From contig NC_092520.1 of the NCBI RefSeq assembly GCF_037038585.1, positions 401,001 through 465,000 on the forward strand: a DNA stretch of 64,000 bases, read 5' to 3'. The notes beneath the pieces are model-generated. The model did no database searches, was not told the DNA's origin, and saw only the letters and a program-made list of their open reading frames with translations. Shown piece by piece: positions 22,095-33,649 of this stretch. A program made the translations under genes and the position numbers. This DNA is from Patagioenas fasciata. Taxonomy: Eukaryota; Chordata; Aves; Columbiformes; Columbidae. Every line of letters begins with the position of its first letter. Position 1 is the stretch's first letter.

Positions 22095-22350
22095 CCGCTC
22101 TTTCTTGCTGTCGGTGCTGCTGGGGCCGGTGCTGGTGCCTGTGTCTGTGCCGGTGTCAGTACCTGTGCCGGTGCCTGCGTTGCTCTCGGTGCCGGTGCCT
22201 GTGCTCCTCCTTGTGCTGGTGCCTGTGCCTGTGCCTGTGTCTGTGTTGCTCTCAGTGCCGGTGCCTGTGTCAATGCCTGTGCTGGTGTTGGTGCTGGTGC
22301 CTGTTTTGCCCTCAGTGCCTGTGCCGGTGCCTGTGTTGCCCCCGGTGCCG
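22095..22350. repeat. GTGCCTGTG-type short repeat
   Basis: Degenerate 6-12-bp units (GTGCCTGTGCCGGTGCC). 21800-22095 and 22350-22600 are unrepeated apart from a short GT run near 22520; no gene recognised. Confidence 0.85.
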
Positions 22351-22589
22351 GTGCTGTGCCGGGAGCTGCCCCAGTTTGGTGACAGCTCGTTTTCACGACA
22401 CTCGCACTTGGAGCGCAGCGTCGCACTGAACGCGCATCGGGGTGAACCGGCAGGAAGGCGCTTTGCTGGGTGGGGTGAGCGGCGTGGCGCTGCGGCGGCT
22501 CAGAGCCCGCACAAGGCGTGCGTGCGTGTGCGTGTGTGTGTGCGCTGCAAACACCGGAGTTAATGGAACACATCCACTGCAAACACGGC

Positions 22590-22760
22590 AGTTTAATCCT
22601 CGCGGCTCCAGCTCCAGGTCCTGCACAGTTCGGGGCTCTCCTGCAGCTCCGGCTCCAGGTCCCGCACAGCTCGGGGCTCTCCTGCGGCTGCGGCTCCAGG
22701 TCCCATGCAGCTTGGGGCTCTCCTGCGGCTCCAGCAGCTCCGGGGCAGCCGCGCAGGCAA
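22590..22760. repeat. Four ~40-bp repeats before the large array
   Basis: Units containing GCTCCGGCTCCAGGTCCCG followed by GCTCGGGGCTCTCCTGC. Similar in length to the neighbouring array but of different sequence. 22760-22960 is unrepeated and shows nothing identifiable. Confidence 0.8.
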
Positions 22761-22964
22761 GGCTGCGGTTCTGCGGCACAGGAAGGGTCCCTGGGCCCTG
22801 GGAAGGGGGTTTGTCCCCCCAGCCCCTCCCGCAGTGGCCGTGTCCCAGGAGCGGTGCCCCCGCGGGCCCAGCCCGGCCGGCCCGGGTGCAGAGTCCCGGG
22901 GTCGGGTTCGTCCCGGCCGAGGCCCCTGGGGCCGTGCAGGGCGGGTGAGCAGAGCCCCGGCCCC

Positions 22965-25900
22965 ACCGGCTCCGCATGGGGAGCGGCCCCATCCTGCTCC
23001 GCTGGGGCTGTGCAGGCTCATTGGGGCTCAGTCCTGCTCCGCTGGGGCTGTGCAGACCATTGGGGCTCAGTCCTGCTCCGCTGGACCTGTGCAGGCTCAT
23101 TGGGGCTCAGTCCTGCTCCACTGGGGCTGTGCAGGCTCATTGGGGCTCAGTCCTGCTCCGCTGGGGCTGTGCAGGCTCATTGGGGCTCAGTCCTGCTCCG
23201 CTGGGGCTGTGCAGACTCATTGGGGCTCAGTCCTGCTCCGCTGGGGCTGTGCAGACCATTGGGGCTCAGTCCTGCTCCGCTGGGGCTGTGCAGGCCATTG
23301 GGGCTCAGTCCTGCTCCGCTGGGGCTGTGCAGGCTCATTGGGGCTCAGTCCTGCTCCGCTGGGGCTGTGCAGACCATTGGGGCTCAGTCCTGCTCCGCTG
23401 GGGCTGTGCAGACTCATTGGGGCTCAGTCCTGCTCCGCTGGGGCTGTGCAGACCATTGGGGCTCAGTCCTGCTCCGCTGGGGCTGTGCAGGCTCATTGGG
23501 GCTCAGTCCTGCTCCGCTGGGGCTGTGCAGGCTCATTGGGGCTCAGTCCTGCTCGGCTGGGGCTGTGCAGACTCATTGGGGCTCAGTCCTGCTCCGCTGG
23601 GGCTGTGCAGGCCATTGGGGCTCAGTCCTGCTCCGCTGGGGCTGTGCAGACTCATTGGGGCTCAGTCCTGCTCTGCTGGGGCTGTGCAGGCTCATTGGGG
23701 CTCAGTCCTGCTCCGCTGGGGCTGTGCAGGCTCATTGGGGCTCAGTCCTGCTCCGCTGGGGCTGTGCAGGCTCATTGGGGCTCAGTCCTGCTCCGCTGGG
23801 GCTGTGCAGGCTCATTGGGGCTCAGTCCTGCTCCGCTGGGGCTGTGCAGACCATTGGGGCTCAGTCCTGCTCCGCTGGGGCTGTGCAGACCATTGGGGCT
23901 CAGTCCTGCTCCGCTGGGGCTGTGCAGACCATTTGGGCTCAGTCCTGCTCCGCTGGGGCTGTGCAGGCTCATTGGGGCTCAGTCCTGCTCCGCTGGGGCT
24001 GTGCAGACCATTGGGGCTCAGTCCTGCTCCGCTGGGGCTGTGCAGGCTCATTGGGGCTCAGTCCTGCTCCGCTGGGGCTGTGCAGGCTCATTGGGGCTCA
24101 GTCCTGCTCCGCTGGGGCTGTGCAGGCTCATTGGGGCTCAGTCCTGCTCCGCTGGGGCTGTGCAGGCTCATTGGGGCTCAGTCCTGCTCCGCTGGGGCTG
24201 TGCAGGCTCATTGGGGCTCAGTCCTGCTCCGCTGGGGCTGTGCAGACCATTGGGGCTCAGTCCTGCTCCGCTGGGGCTGTGCAGACTCATTGGTGCTCAG
24301 TCCTGCTCCGCTGGGGCTGTGCAGACCATTGGGGCTCAGTCCTGCTCCGCTGGGGCTGTGCAGACCATTGGGGCTCAGTCCTGCTCCGCTGGGGCTGTGC
24401 AGACCATTGGGGCTCAGTCCTGCTCCGCTGGGGCTGTGCAGGCTCATTGGGGCTCAGTCCTGCTCCGCTGGGGCTGTGCAGACCATTGGGGCTCAGTCCT
24501 GCTCCGCTGGGGCTGTGCAGGCTCATTGGGGCTCAGTCCTGCTCCGCTGGGGCTGTGCAGGCTCATTGGGGCTCAGTCCTGCTCCGCTGGGGCTGTGCAG
24601 GCTCATTGGGGCTCAGTCCTGCTCCGCTGGGGCTGTGCAGGCTCATTGGGGCTCAGTCCTGCTCCGCTGGGGCTGTGCAGGCTCATTGGGGCTCAGTCCT
24701 GCTCCGCTGGGGCTGTGCAGACCATTGGGGCTCAGTCCTGCTCCGCTGGGGCTGTGCAGGCTCATTGGGGCTCAGTCCTGCTCTGCTGGGGCTGTGCAGA
24801 CTCATTGGGGCTCAGTCCTGCTCCGCTGGGGCTGTGCAGACCATTGGGGCTCAGTCCTGCTCCGCTGGGGCTGTGCAGGCTCATTGGGGCTCAGTCCTGC
24901 TCCGCTGGGGCTGTGCAGACTCATTGGGGCTCAGTCCTGCTCCGCTGGGGCTGTGCAGACCATTGGGGCTCAGTCCTGCTCCGCTGGGGCTGTGCAGGCT
25001 CATTGGGGCTCAGTCCTGCTCCGCTGGGGCTGTGCAGACTCATTGGGGCTCAGTCCTGCTCCACTGGGGCTGTGCAGGCTCATTGGGGCTCAGTCCTGCT
25101 CCGCTGGGGCTGTGCAGACCATTGGGGCTCAGTCCTGCTCCGCTGGGGCTGTGCAGGCCATTGGGGCTCAGTCCTGCTCCGCTGGGGCTGTGCAGACCAT
25201 TGGGGCTCAGTCCTGCTCCGCTGGGGCTGTGCAGACCATTGGGGCTCAGTCCTGCTCCGCTGGGGCTGTGCAGACCATTGGGGCTCAGTCCTGCTCCGCT
25301 GGGGCTGTGCAGACTCATTGGGGCTCAGTCCTGCTCCGCTGGGGCTGTGCAGACTCATTGGGGCTCAGTCCTGCTCCGCTGGGGCTGTGCAGGCTCATTG
25401 GGGCTCAGTCCTGCTCCGCTGGGGCTGTGCAGACCATTGGGGCTCAGTCCTGCTCCGCTGGGGCTGTGCAGACCATTGGGGCTCAGTCCTGCTCCGCTGG
25501 GGCTGTGCAGGCTCATTGGGGCTCAGTCCTGCTCTGCTGGGGCTGTGCAGACCATTGGGGCTCAGTCCTGCTCCGCTGGGGCTGTGCAGACCATTGGGGC
25601 TCAGTCCTGCTCCGCTGGGGCTGTGCAGGCTCATTGGGGCTCAGTCCTGCTCCGCTGGGGCTGTGCAGACCATTGGGGCTCAGTCCTGCTCCGCTGGGGC
25701 TGTGCAGGCTCATTGGGGCTCAGTCCTGCTCCGCTGGGGCTGTGCAGGCTCATTGGGGCTCAGTCCTGCTCCGGTGGGGCTGTGCAGGCTCATTGGGGCT
25801 CAGTCCTGCTCCGCTGGGGCTGTGCAGGCTCATTGGGGCTCAGTCCTGCTCCGCTGGGGCTGTGCAGGCTCATTGGGGCTCAGTCCTGCTCCGCTGGGGC

Positions 25901-27572
25901 TGTGCAGACCATTGGGGCTCAGTCCTGCTCCGCTGGGGCTGTGCAGACTCATTGGTGCTCAGTCCTGCTCCGCTGGGGCTGTGCAGACCATTGGGGCTCA
26001 GTCCTGCTCCGCTGGGGCTGTGCAGACCATTGGGGCTCAGTCCTGCTCCGCTGGGGCTGTGCAGACCATTGGGGCTCAGTCCTGCTCCGCTGGGGCTGTG
26101 CAGGCTCATTGGGGCTCAGTCCTGCTCCGCTGGGGCTGTGCAGACCATTGGGGCTCAGTCCTGCTCCGCTGGGGCTGTGCAGGCTCATTGGGGCTCAGTC
26201 CTGCTCCGCTGGGGCTGTGCAGGCTCATTGGGGCTCAGTCCTGCTCCGCTGGGGCTGTGCAGGCTCATTGGGGCTCAGTCCTGCTCCGCTGGGGCTGTGC
26301 AGGCTCATTGGGGCTCAGTCCTGCTCCGCTGGGGCTGTGCAGGCTCATTGGGGCTCAGTCCTGCTCCGCTGGGGCTGTGCAGACCATTGGGGCTCAGTCC
26401 TGCTCCGCTGGGGCTGTGCAGGCTCATTGGGGCTCAGTCCTGCTCCGCTGGGGCTGTGCAGGCCATTGGGGCTCAGTCCTGCTCCGCTGGGGCTGTGCAG
26501 GCCATTGGGGCTCAGTCCTGCTCCGCTGGGGCTGTGCAGACCATTGGGGCTCAGTCCTGCTCCGCTGGGGCTGTGCAGACCATTGGGGCTCAGTCCTGCT
26601 CCGCTGGGGCTGTGCAGACCATTGGGGCTCAGTCCTGCTCCGCTGGGGCTGTGCAGACTCATTGGGGCTCAGTCCTGCTCCGCTGGGGCTGTGCAGACTC
26701 ATTGGGGCTCAGTCCTGCTCCGCTGGGGCTGTGCAGGCTCATTGGGGCTCAGTCCTGCTCCGCTGGGGCTGTGCAGGCTCATTGGGGCTCAGTCCTGCTC
26801 CGCTGGGGCTGTGCAGACCATTGGGGCTCAGTCCTGCTCCGCTGGGGCTGTGCAGACCATTGGGGCTCAGTCCTGCTCCGCTGGGGCTGTGCAGGCTCAT
26901 TGGGGCTCAGTCCTGCTCCGCTGGGGCTGTGCAGGCTCATTGGGGCTCAGTCCTGCTCTGCTGGGGCTGTGCAGGCTCATTGGGGCTCAGTCCTGCTCCG
27001 CTGGGGCTGTGCAGACCATTGGGGCTCAGTCCTGCTCCGCTGGGGCTGTGCAGACCATTGGGGCTCAGTCCTGCTCCGCTGGGGCTGTGCAGGCTCATTG
27101 GGGCTCAGTCCTGCTCCGCTGGGGCTGTGCAGACCATTGGGGCTCAGTCCTGCTCCGCTGGGGCTGTGCAGGCTCATTGGGGCTCAGTCCTGCTCCGCTG
27201 GGGCTGTGCAGGCTCATTGGGGCTCAGTCCTGCTCCGCTGGGGCTGTGCAGGCTCATTGGGGCTCAGTCCTGCTCCGCTGGGGCTGTGCAGACCATTGGG
27301 GCTCAGTCCTGCTCCGCTGGGGCTGTGCAGACCATTGGGGCTCAGTCCTGCTCCGCTGGGGCTGTGCAGGCTCATTGGGGCTCAGTCCTGCTCTGCTGGG
27401 GCTGTGCAGACCATTGGGGCTCAGTCCTGCTCCGCTGGGGCTGTGCAGACCATTGGGGCTCAGTCCTGCTCCGCTGGGGCTGTGCAGGCTCATTGGGGCT
27501 CAGTCCTGCTCTGCTGGGGCTGTGCAGACCATTGGGGCTCAGTCCTGCTCTGCTGGGGCTGTGCAGACTCGT
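22965..27572. repeat. 39/40-bp satellite-like array, about 116 units
   Basis: Head-to-tail units starting GGGGCTCAGTCCTGCTCCGC and continuing TGGGGCTGTGCAG, then one of four endings: GCTCATT or ACTCATT (40 bp), ACCATT or GCCATT (39 bp). Unit-to-unit identity is very high outside the ending. Rare marker variants recur at fixed offsets (TTGGTGCTCAG at 24290 and 25952, 1662 bp apart), showing block duplications inside the array. With no stop in any forward frame, three overlapping frames stay open for over 1500 codons; these are not proteins. Confidence 0.98.
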
Positions 27573-27734
27573 GGGGGGCCGCGGGTCCCCAGCCCCAGCG
27601 CGGTGGCCCCGAGGTGACGCTGCTCCATGCGGAGCTGTCACTGTGAGGCTGCCCCCCACAGAACCGGACTGAGCGCCTGGGGCTGAGCCCCTGTCTGCAG
27701 GGCTGTGCAGGGACGTCTGTCCCCAGGGATGACT

Positions 27735-27935
27735 GTCTGTAGTGATCTGCTCCGTGACCCTGTGTGATCTGCTCCGTGACCCTGTGTGATCTGCTCCGTG
27801 ACCCCGTGTGATCTGGTGCTGTGGGACATGGAGTCTCTGGGGCCGTGGGACGTGGAGTTTCTGGGGCCGTGGGACGTGGAGTCTCTGGTGCTGTGGGACG
27901 TGGAGTCCCCGGGGCCGTGGGCACCGTGTCCCTTG
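27735..27935. repeat. Two short tandem repeats
   Basis: Units of GTGTGATCTGCTCCGTGACC (27745-27815), followed by units with GTGGGACGTGGAGTCTCTGG (27820-27920). Confidence 0.88.
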
Positions 27936-28039
27936 GGTCCTGCCCTGTGTTGGTCGCTGCCCTGTTCTGTCCCCACGCGCTCTGCCCGTGTGCAGCTGCC
28001 GGGGGTGCCGGGAGTGTCTGTGCGGGACCTGCGGTGTGA

Positions 28040-28565
28040 GTGTGTGCAGAGTGAGTGTGTGCACGTGTGGCTGTGCGTGTTCACGTGTGTCTGTGCGTGT
28101 TCACGTGTGTCTGTGCGTGTGTTCACGTGTGCGTGTGTTCACGTGTGCGTGTGTTTACGTGTGTGTGTGCGTGTTCACATGTGTCTGTGTGCTCACGTGT
28201 GTCTGAGTGTGTGCTCATGTATGTCTGTGTGTGGATTCACGTGTGTCTGTGTGTGTTCACGTGTGTCTGTGTGTGTGTTCACATGTGTGTGTGTTCATGT
28301 GTGCCTGTGCGTGCACGTGTGTCTGTGTGTGCACATGTGTCTGAGTGTGTGTTCACGTGTCTGAGTGTGTGTTCGTGTGTCTGTGCGTGTTCACGTGTGT
28401 CTGTGCATGTTCACGTGTGTCTGTGTGTGTTCACGTGTGTCTGTGCAGGTTCATGTGTGCAGGTGTCCGTGTGTTTACAGCTGTGTGCAGAGGTGTGTGT
28501 GTGCGCACAGGTGTGTGTGTGTGTGCTCACGTGTGTGTGCTCACGTGTCCGTGTGTGCAGTGTGG
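28040..28565. repeat. GTGTGTTCACGTGTGTCT repeat
   Basis: GT-rich tandem repeat of 18-22-bp units, each carrying CACGTG (an E-box palindrome) in its consensus. Cys/Val-rich open frames here are repeat translations. Confidence 0.93.
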
Positions 28566-28644
28566 CTGTATCTCCGTTTGTCCCATGTGTGCCTGTGCTG
28601 GCTGCGCACACCTGCCCAGCTGTGTGTGCACAAGCACAGTGGGT

Positions 28645-29365
28645 GCTGCTGTGTGTGCGTGTCCACGTGTGGGTGTCACCCGTGTGTGCAGCCGTGTGTG
28701 CGTGTCCACGTGTGGGTGTCACCCACGGGTGCGGCCGTGTGTGCGTGTCCACGCGTGGGTGTCACCCGTGTGTGCGGCCGTGTGTGCGTGTCCACGCGTG
28801 GGTGTCACCCGCGTGTGCGTGTCCACGCGTGGGTGTCACCCACGTGTGCGGCCGCGTGTGCGTGTCCACACGCCGGTGTCACCCGCATGTGCAGCCGTGT
28901 GCGCGTGTCCACGCGCGGGTGTCACCCACGTGTGCGGCTGTGTGCGCGTGTCCACGCGTGGGTGTCACCCACGTGTGCGGCTGTGTGCGTGTGTCCACGC
29001 GCGGGTGTCACCCACGTGTGCGGCCGCGTGTGCGTGTCCACGCGCCGGTGTCACCCGCGTGTGCAGCCGTGTGCGCGTGTCCACGTGTGGGTGTCACCCA
29101 CGGGTGCGGCCGTGTGCGCGTGTCCACGCGTGGGTGTCACCCGCGTGTGCGGCCGTGTGCGTGTGTCCACGCGTGGGTGTCACCCGCGTGTGCGGGCGTG
29201 TGCGGCCGTGTGCGCGTGTCCACGCGCGGGTGTCACCCGTGTGTGCGGCCGCGTGTGCGTGTCCACGCGCCGGTGTCACCCGCGTGTGCAGCCGTGTGCG
29301 CGTGTCCACGCGTGGGTGTCACCCGCGTGTGCGGCCGTGTGCGCGTGTCCACGCGGGCGGGCAGC
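28645..29365. repeat. 38-40-bp minisatellite beside CCKBR 3' end
   Basis: About 18 units with GTGTGCGTGTCCACGCGTGG and GTGTCACCCGCGTGTGCGGC. CpG and CACGCG are abundant. It ends about 35 bp from the CCKBR poly(A) signal. Confidence 0.94.
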
Positions 29366-29400
29366 GCTGGACGCAGCGGCGCAGGGGGGCGCAGGGCGAG

Positions 29401-29406
29401 TTTATT
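29401..29406 (-). terminator. CCKBR: CCKBR polyadenylation signal
   Basis: Plus TTTATT, minus AATAAA, about 820 bases past the stop at 30223-30225. Confidence 0.75.
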
Positions 29407-29649
29407 TTGGCCGGAGCCCGGGCGCGCGGCGGGAGACCCTGGGCTGGGGGCAGCGCTACCCCCAGGCCCCCAGGGGTCGCTGGGGAGCCCCTGCCCGCGG
29501 CCCCGCCCCCGCGGGACCCTGTGTGGGGCTGGGGGCACTGGGGCTGCGGGGTCCCGCATGGGGATGTCCCGGGGCACGGGGGTCCTGGAGCCTGGGGGTG
29601 CACGGAGCTGTGCCAGGGAAGGGGGGGCACAGGGACTGGGGCAGGGGAC

Positions 29650-30198
29650 ACGGGGGTGCCAGGACAAGGGGGCCCAGGTGGTACCAGGGCAGGGGGACAC
29701 GGGGGTGTCAGGGCAGGGGACACCAGCAGTACCAGAGCAGGGGGACATGGGGGTCCAAGGACAAGGGGGACACTGGCAATACCAGGGCAGGGGGGACACT
29801 GGCAGTACCAGGGCAGGGGAACACAGGTGGTACCAGGGCAGGGGGGCACGTGGGTCCCAGGACAAGGGGGACACAGGGCTGCCAGGGCAGGGGGACACGG
29901 GGCTGCCAGGGCAGGGAACACCACAGTACCAGGGCAGGGGGACACCGCAGTGCCAGGGCAGGGGGGCATGGGGCTGCCAGGGCAGGGGGTGCTCAGGGGT
30001 ACCAGGGCAGGGGGACACTGGCAGTACCAGGGCAGGGGGACATGGGGGTGCCAGGACAAGGGGGACATAGATGGTACCAGGGCAGGGGGACATGGTGGTG
30101 CCAGGGCAGGGGGGCACCAGCAGTACCAGGGCAGGGGGTGCTCGGAGGTACCAGGGCAGGGGACACCGCAGTACCAGGGCAGGGGGTGCTCGGGGCCG
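29650..30198. repeat. Minisatellite inside the CCKBR 3' UTR
   Basis: Around 25 units of GGTACCAGGGCAGGGGGACA and variants with GGTGCCAGG or GCTGCCAGG. If the poly(A) signal at 29401 is used, this repeat is transcribed into the mature mRNA. Confidence 0.93.
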
Positions 30199-30222
30199 CA
30201 GGCGCGCAGGGCCGTGCCGGGC

Positions 30223-33200
30223 TCAGGGGGGCCCGAGGCTGCTGACGGTGGTGTAGCTGAACTTGGAGAGCGAGGCGGTGGCGGCGGCCCCCTCGTCGTC
30301 GGGCGCGCGGCGCGGGCAGGCGCGGCGGCAGCCGGCGCAGGTGGCCAGGAAGGCCTTGCGGAAGCGGCGGTTCATGAAGCAGTAGATGAGCGGGTTGGCG
30401 CAGGCGGACGTGTAGGACAGGAGGTGGATGAAGGAGATGGGCGTCCCCGAGAGCGCCCGCTGCGCCGCGCGCGGGGCGAACGCGCGCCACGTGTTGGCGG
30501 TGAAGATGGGCAGCCAGCACAGGAAGAACATGGCCACGATGACCACCAGCATGCGGATCACGCGCCGCTTGGCCACCAGCTTCGCCTCCGAGCTGTTGAT
30601 GCGCGCGCGGTCCTGCTGAGCGCCCGCCGCGCCCAGCGCCCGCAGCTCCAGCGCGCCGCCCGGCCGCGACAGCTGCAGGTAGCACCCGTCCCCCTCGTCA
30701 CACGCGGGCGCCGGGTCCCTGCTGCGCTGCGCTGTGGGGCAGAGGGGACACGGTCACGGCTGTGGCACCATGGGGACCCACAGCACACTGAGGTCATGGT
30801 CACGGCTGTGGCACCATGGGGACCCACAGTACCCTGAGGCTGTGGTTGTCATGGTGGTGTCACCACGGGGACCCACAGCATGGTCACGGTGGTGTCACCA
30901 TGGGGACCCACAGCACCCTGAAGCTATGGTCATGGCTGTGTCACCATGGGGACCCACAGCATGGTCACGGCTGTGTTGCCATGGGGACCCACAGCACCCT
31001 GAGGCCGTGGTCACGGCTGCAATCACCATGGGGACCCACATCATCTCTCCGAGGCCACGAGCGCGTCCTACAGCAGGACGCAGTGGGGTGTTGGGTCAGG
31101 ACGTGTCCCCAGGACCCCCCACCGTGGGGGCCGGGAATGGGGGCTCAGCTCCCTCCCTGCCCTGGGACGGCTCTGCCCGTGTGGGGCTCAGAGCAAAGCG
31201 CTGCCCCCCCACCCCGTGCCAGCCCGGCCCCTCACCTGCGCCGTCCCCTCACCTGCAGCGTCCCCCTTGATGTCCAGCTCGAAGCGGATCCCTCGGTAGA
31301 GCTCGCGGGAGATGAGCCCGTAAGCCACGATCATCACCACGCCCGGGATGAAGAAGAGGACGAGGAGCAGCAGGACGTACCTGGAGAACGAGGCGCCCGT
31401 CGCTCGCCAGCCGCTCGCCAGCCCGGCCGCAGCGCGGGGCCGGTGGCCGCGCCGTGTCCCCGCGTGCCGGGGCTCACCAGGCCTGCCGGACGTGCTCGCT
31501 GGGCCAGTCGTGGGTGCACTGGCTGACGGGCGGGCGGGCGCCGCGGGCGGGCACGGCGCGCGTGGTGCTGTACACGGCGTAGGGCAGCATGAGCAGCGCC
31601 GAGAAGAGCCAGGTGCCGGCGATGACCCGACAGGCGTGCGAGCGCGTCTGCCAGACGCGGGACTGCAGCGGGTTGCAGATGGCACTGTACCGCTCGATGG
31701 CGATGGCCACCAGGCTGAACGTGGACACCGAGACGGAGACGCCTGCGGGCAGCGGGGGTCAGCGCCCGCGGCACCGCCGCACAGCCCGCCCCGGCGCCCG
31801 CCGCCCCTCGTACCCATGAGGTAGGCCATGAGCTTGCAGATGGCCTCTCCGAAGACGAAGGTGCCCATGAGGTTGGGGACGAGCGTGAAGGGCATGCAGC
31901 ACAGGGCCAGCATCAGGTCGCTGACGGCCAGGGACAGCAGGAAGGAGTTGGTGACGGTGCGCAGGCGGCGGTTCAGGAGCAGCACGGCCACCACCAGCGC
32001 GTTCCCGCAGACGCTCAGCACGAAGATCAGCGTGTACAGCAGGACGCGCACCGTCAGGTCCAGGTCTGCGGGCGGCAGGGCCGTGGCTGCCGTGCGGTGC
32101 CCCGGTGGCACCCGGCACGGCGGGCGGCGCGGGCGAGCGCGGTGCCGGCCCCTGCGCTCCGGTGGGCTCGGTGAGGAGCCGGTAGCCGGGCGGCCGTGGC
32201 CGCAGCGGTTGTGGGGCGGGGGTGCCCCGTGTGCCCTGCGCTGGCTCCGCAGGCGCCGCAGCTCGGGCCGGGCTCCAGCGCCGGGACACCCCGAGCCGGC
32301 GGTGGCAGCCGCGGTGCCGCCCGTGTCCTGCCCGTCCCCAGCGCCACGCGGGACGGGTCTGCCCGTGGCCACCTTGGGCCTCTGCCAGCGCAGCGAGGTC
32401 CCGCACTGAACCCCCGCTCCCCGGCTGGGGGGACGTGACCGGGGCTGCTCATCCCCGGGAGCCGAACGGCAGCCGGTGCCGCCGCCCTCAGAGTCCCGGC
32501 CGGCGCGGGGGGGCGGGTTGGGGTCCTGCTGGGGGTGCAGGGCGGTGGGTGCACCCCGTGGGGCCCCTGCCCCGGTCCCCTTCATCTTCCCGCTGCCCCC
32601 GGCTGAGCGTCGCTCGGAGCCCGGGCAGCCCCGCCGAGCCGCCCCGGGAGCCCGCACCGGGAGCGCCGGGCAGCGCCCGTCCCGCCGAGCCCCCAGCCGG
32701 GGGCGCATCCTGACCGGGACCGGGACCGGCGCTGGGGGAGCGGCTGGCGGGGCGGGCCCGGTGCGGTGCGGTGGCTGCCGGGGGCTGCACCGGGGCTGCA
32801 GACAGGGAGCACCGGGGTGCAGAGCGGGATGAACCGGGGCGATGGGGCGCACGGTGGGGGGCGCGCCGGGATGGACCGGGCAGGGGACGACGGGCACCCC
32901 GGTGCACCGGACAGGCAGATGCACCGGGAGGGACAGCGGCGTGCACCGGTAGGCACCGGGATGCACTGGGAAGCACCGGGATGTACGGCGGGACCCACCG
33001 GGGTGGGCGGGCGGGGGCACGGAGGCGCAGGGCGGGATGGGGGTTCCCTGCCGTCCCGTGTCGGTCTCACCTTTGGGGGCCGGGGGCCCGCGGAGGCCCC
33101 TGCGGAGGAGGTCGCAGGCAGAGCCGTTCCCGGCGGAGCCGTTCCCGGTGCCGGTGGCGGAGCCGGAGCCGTTCCCCGGCCGGCAGAGCAGCTCCTGCAG

Positions 33201-33227
33201 CGACTCGTTGAGGCGCCGCGGGTCCAT
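30223..33227 (-). CDS. CCKBR: Cholecystokinin B / gastrin receptor (class A GPCR)
   Basis: Plasma-membrane receptor for CCK-8 and gastrin, coupled mainly to Gq. Five exons, 33071-33227, 31814-32065, 31478-31742, 31253-31380 and 30223-30731, close in phase to 436 residues (human 447). The N terminus holds several N-glycosylation sequons (NES, then NGS repeats). TM1 contains LLYTLIFVLSVCGNALVV. The TM3 end carries ERY (153-155) in the DRY position, as in human CCKBR. RYSAICNPLQSRVWQTRSHA, GVVMIVAYGLISRELYRGIR, FFLCWLP in TM6 and NPLIY (380-384) in TM7 are all present. The tail has Cys residues suited to palmitoylation (CAGCRRAC) and ends SYTTVSSLGPP. Intron 4 has two possible donors; only the one at 31251-31252 keeps phase. 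CCKAR was excluded by the intracellular loop 3 and tail. Confidence 0.97.
30765..31035. repeat. 26-bp minisatellite in CCKBR intron 4
   Basis: Units with ACCATGGGGACCCACAGCAC and CTGAGGCTGTGGTCA, about ten copies. 31036-31250 is unrepeated intron. Confidence 0.92.
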
Positions 33228-33600
33228 GGCGCCCTCAGAGCCGCCCCGCGCCCATCGCGCCGGCACCGGGAGGACGCTCCGCTGCTCTCCGCTCCGCTCC
33301 GCTCCGGAGCCGCCGGGAGAGTGAGCGGGGGCGGCGCCCGGCGCGGGCCGGGGCGGGGTGCGGGGCGGGCCGGGGGCGGGGGGCGGCAGCGGGAGCGGGG
33401 GGAGCCCGGGGGCGGCGGCGGCCCCAGGGAGCGCGGGGACGCCGGGGAGTTGGCGGGGGGACGCGGCGGGAGCGGGAGGTGCGGGGCGGGGTTGGGCAGG
33501 GGACGTGGGACAGCGGGAGCGGGGGCGCCCTGGGACGCGGCGGCAGCCGGGTCGGGGGGCTCGGGGGGCTCGCACGGTGGTCGCCGGGACCGCTCGCACG
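33228..33600 (-). promoter_or_regulatory. CCKBR: CpG-rich promoter region of CCKBR
   Basis: GC-dense, CpG-rich and non-repetitive DNA directly upstream of the minus-strand ATG at 33225-33227, with GGGCGGG-type Sp1 boxes near 33345-33380. No TATA box seen. Intron 1 (32066-33070) is unrepeated apart from short GCACCGGGATG-like units near 32930-33000. Confidence 0.5.
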
Positions 33601-33649
33601 GCCGCCCTCTGGAGCGCTCCTGGGGCACCGGGAGGCGGCGGCCGTGGTC

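Noticed and set aside
22518-27672. Giant plus-strand frames of 1556-1699 codons
   Set aside because: They are translations of the 39/40-bp array in all three frames at once, with no exon structure or non-repeat domain.
28055-30837. Cys/Val-rich frames resembling metallothionein or keratin-associated proteins
   Set aside because: Composition follows the GTGTGC repeat units; there is no start context, splice structure or conserved motif.
31231-31252. Alternative CCKBR donor 17 bases downstream
   Set aside because: Using it breaks the reading phase with the last exon, whereas the donor at 31251-31252 keeps it.
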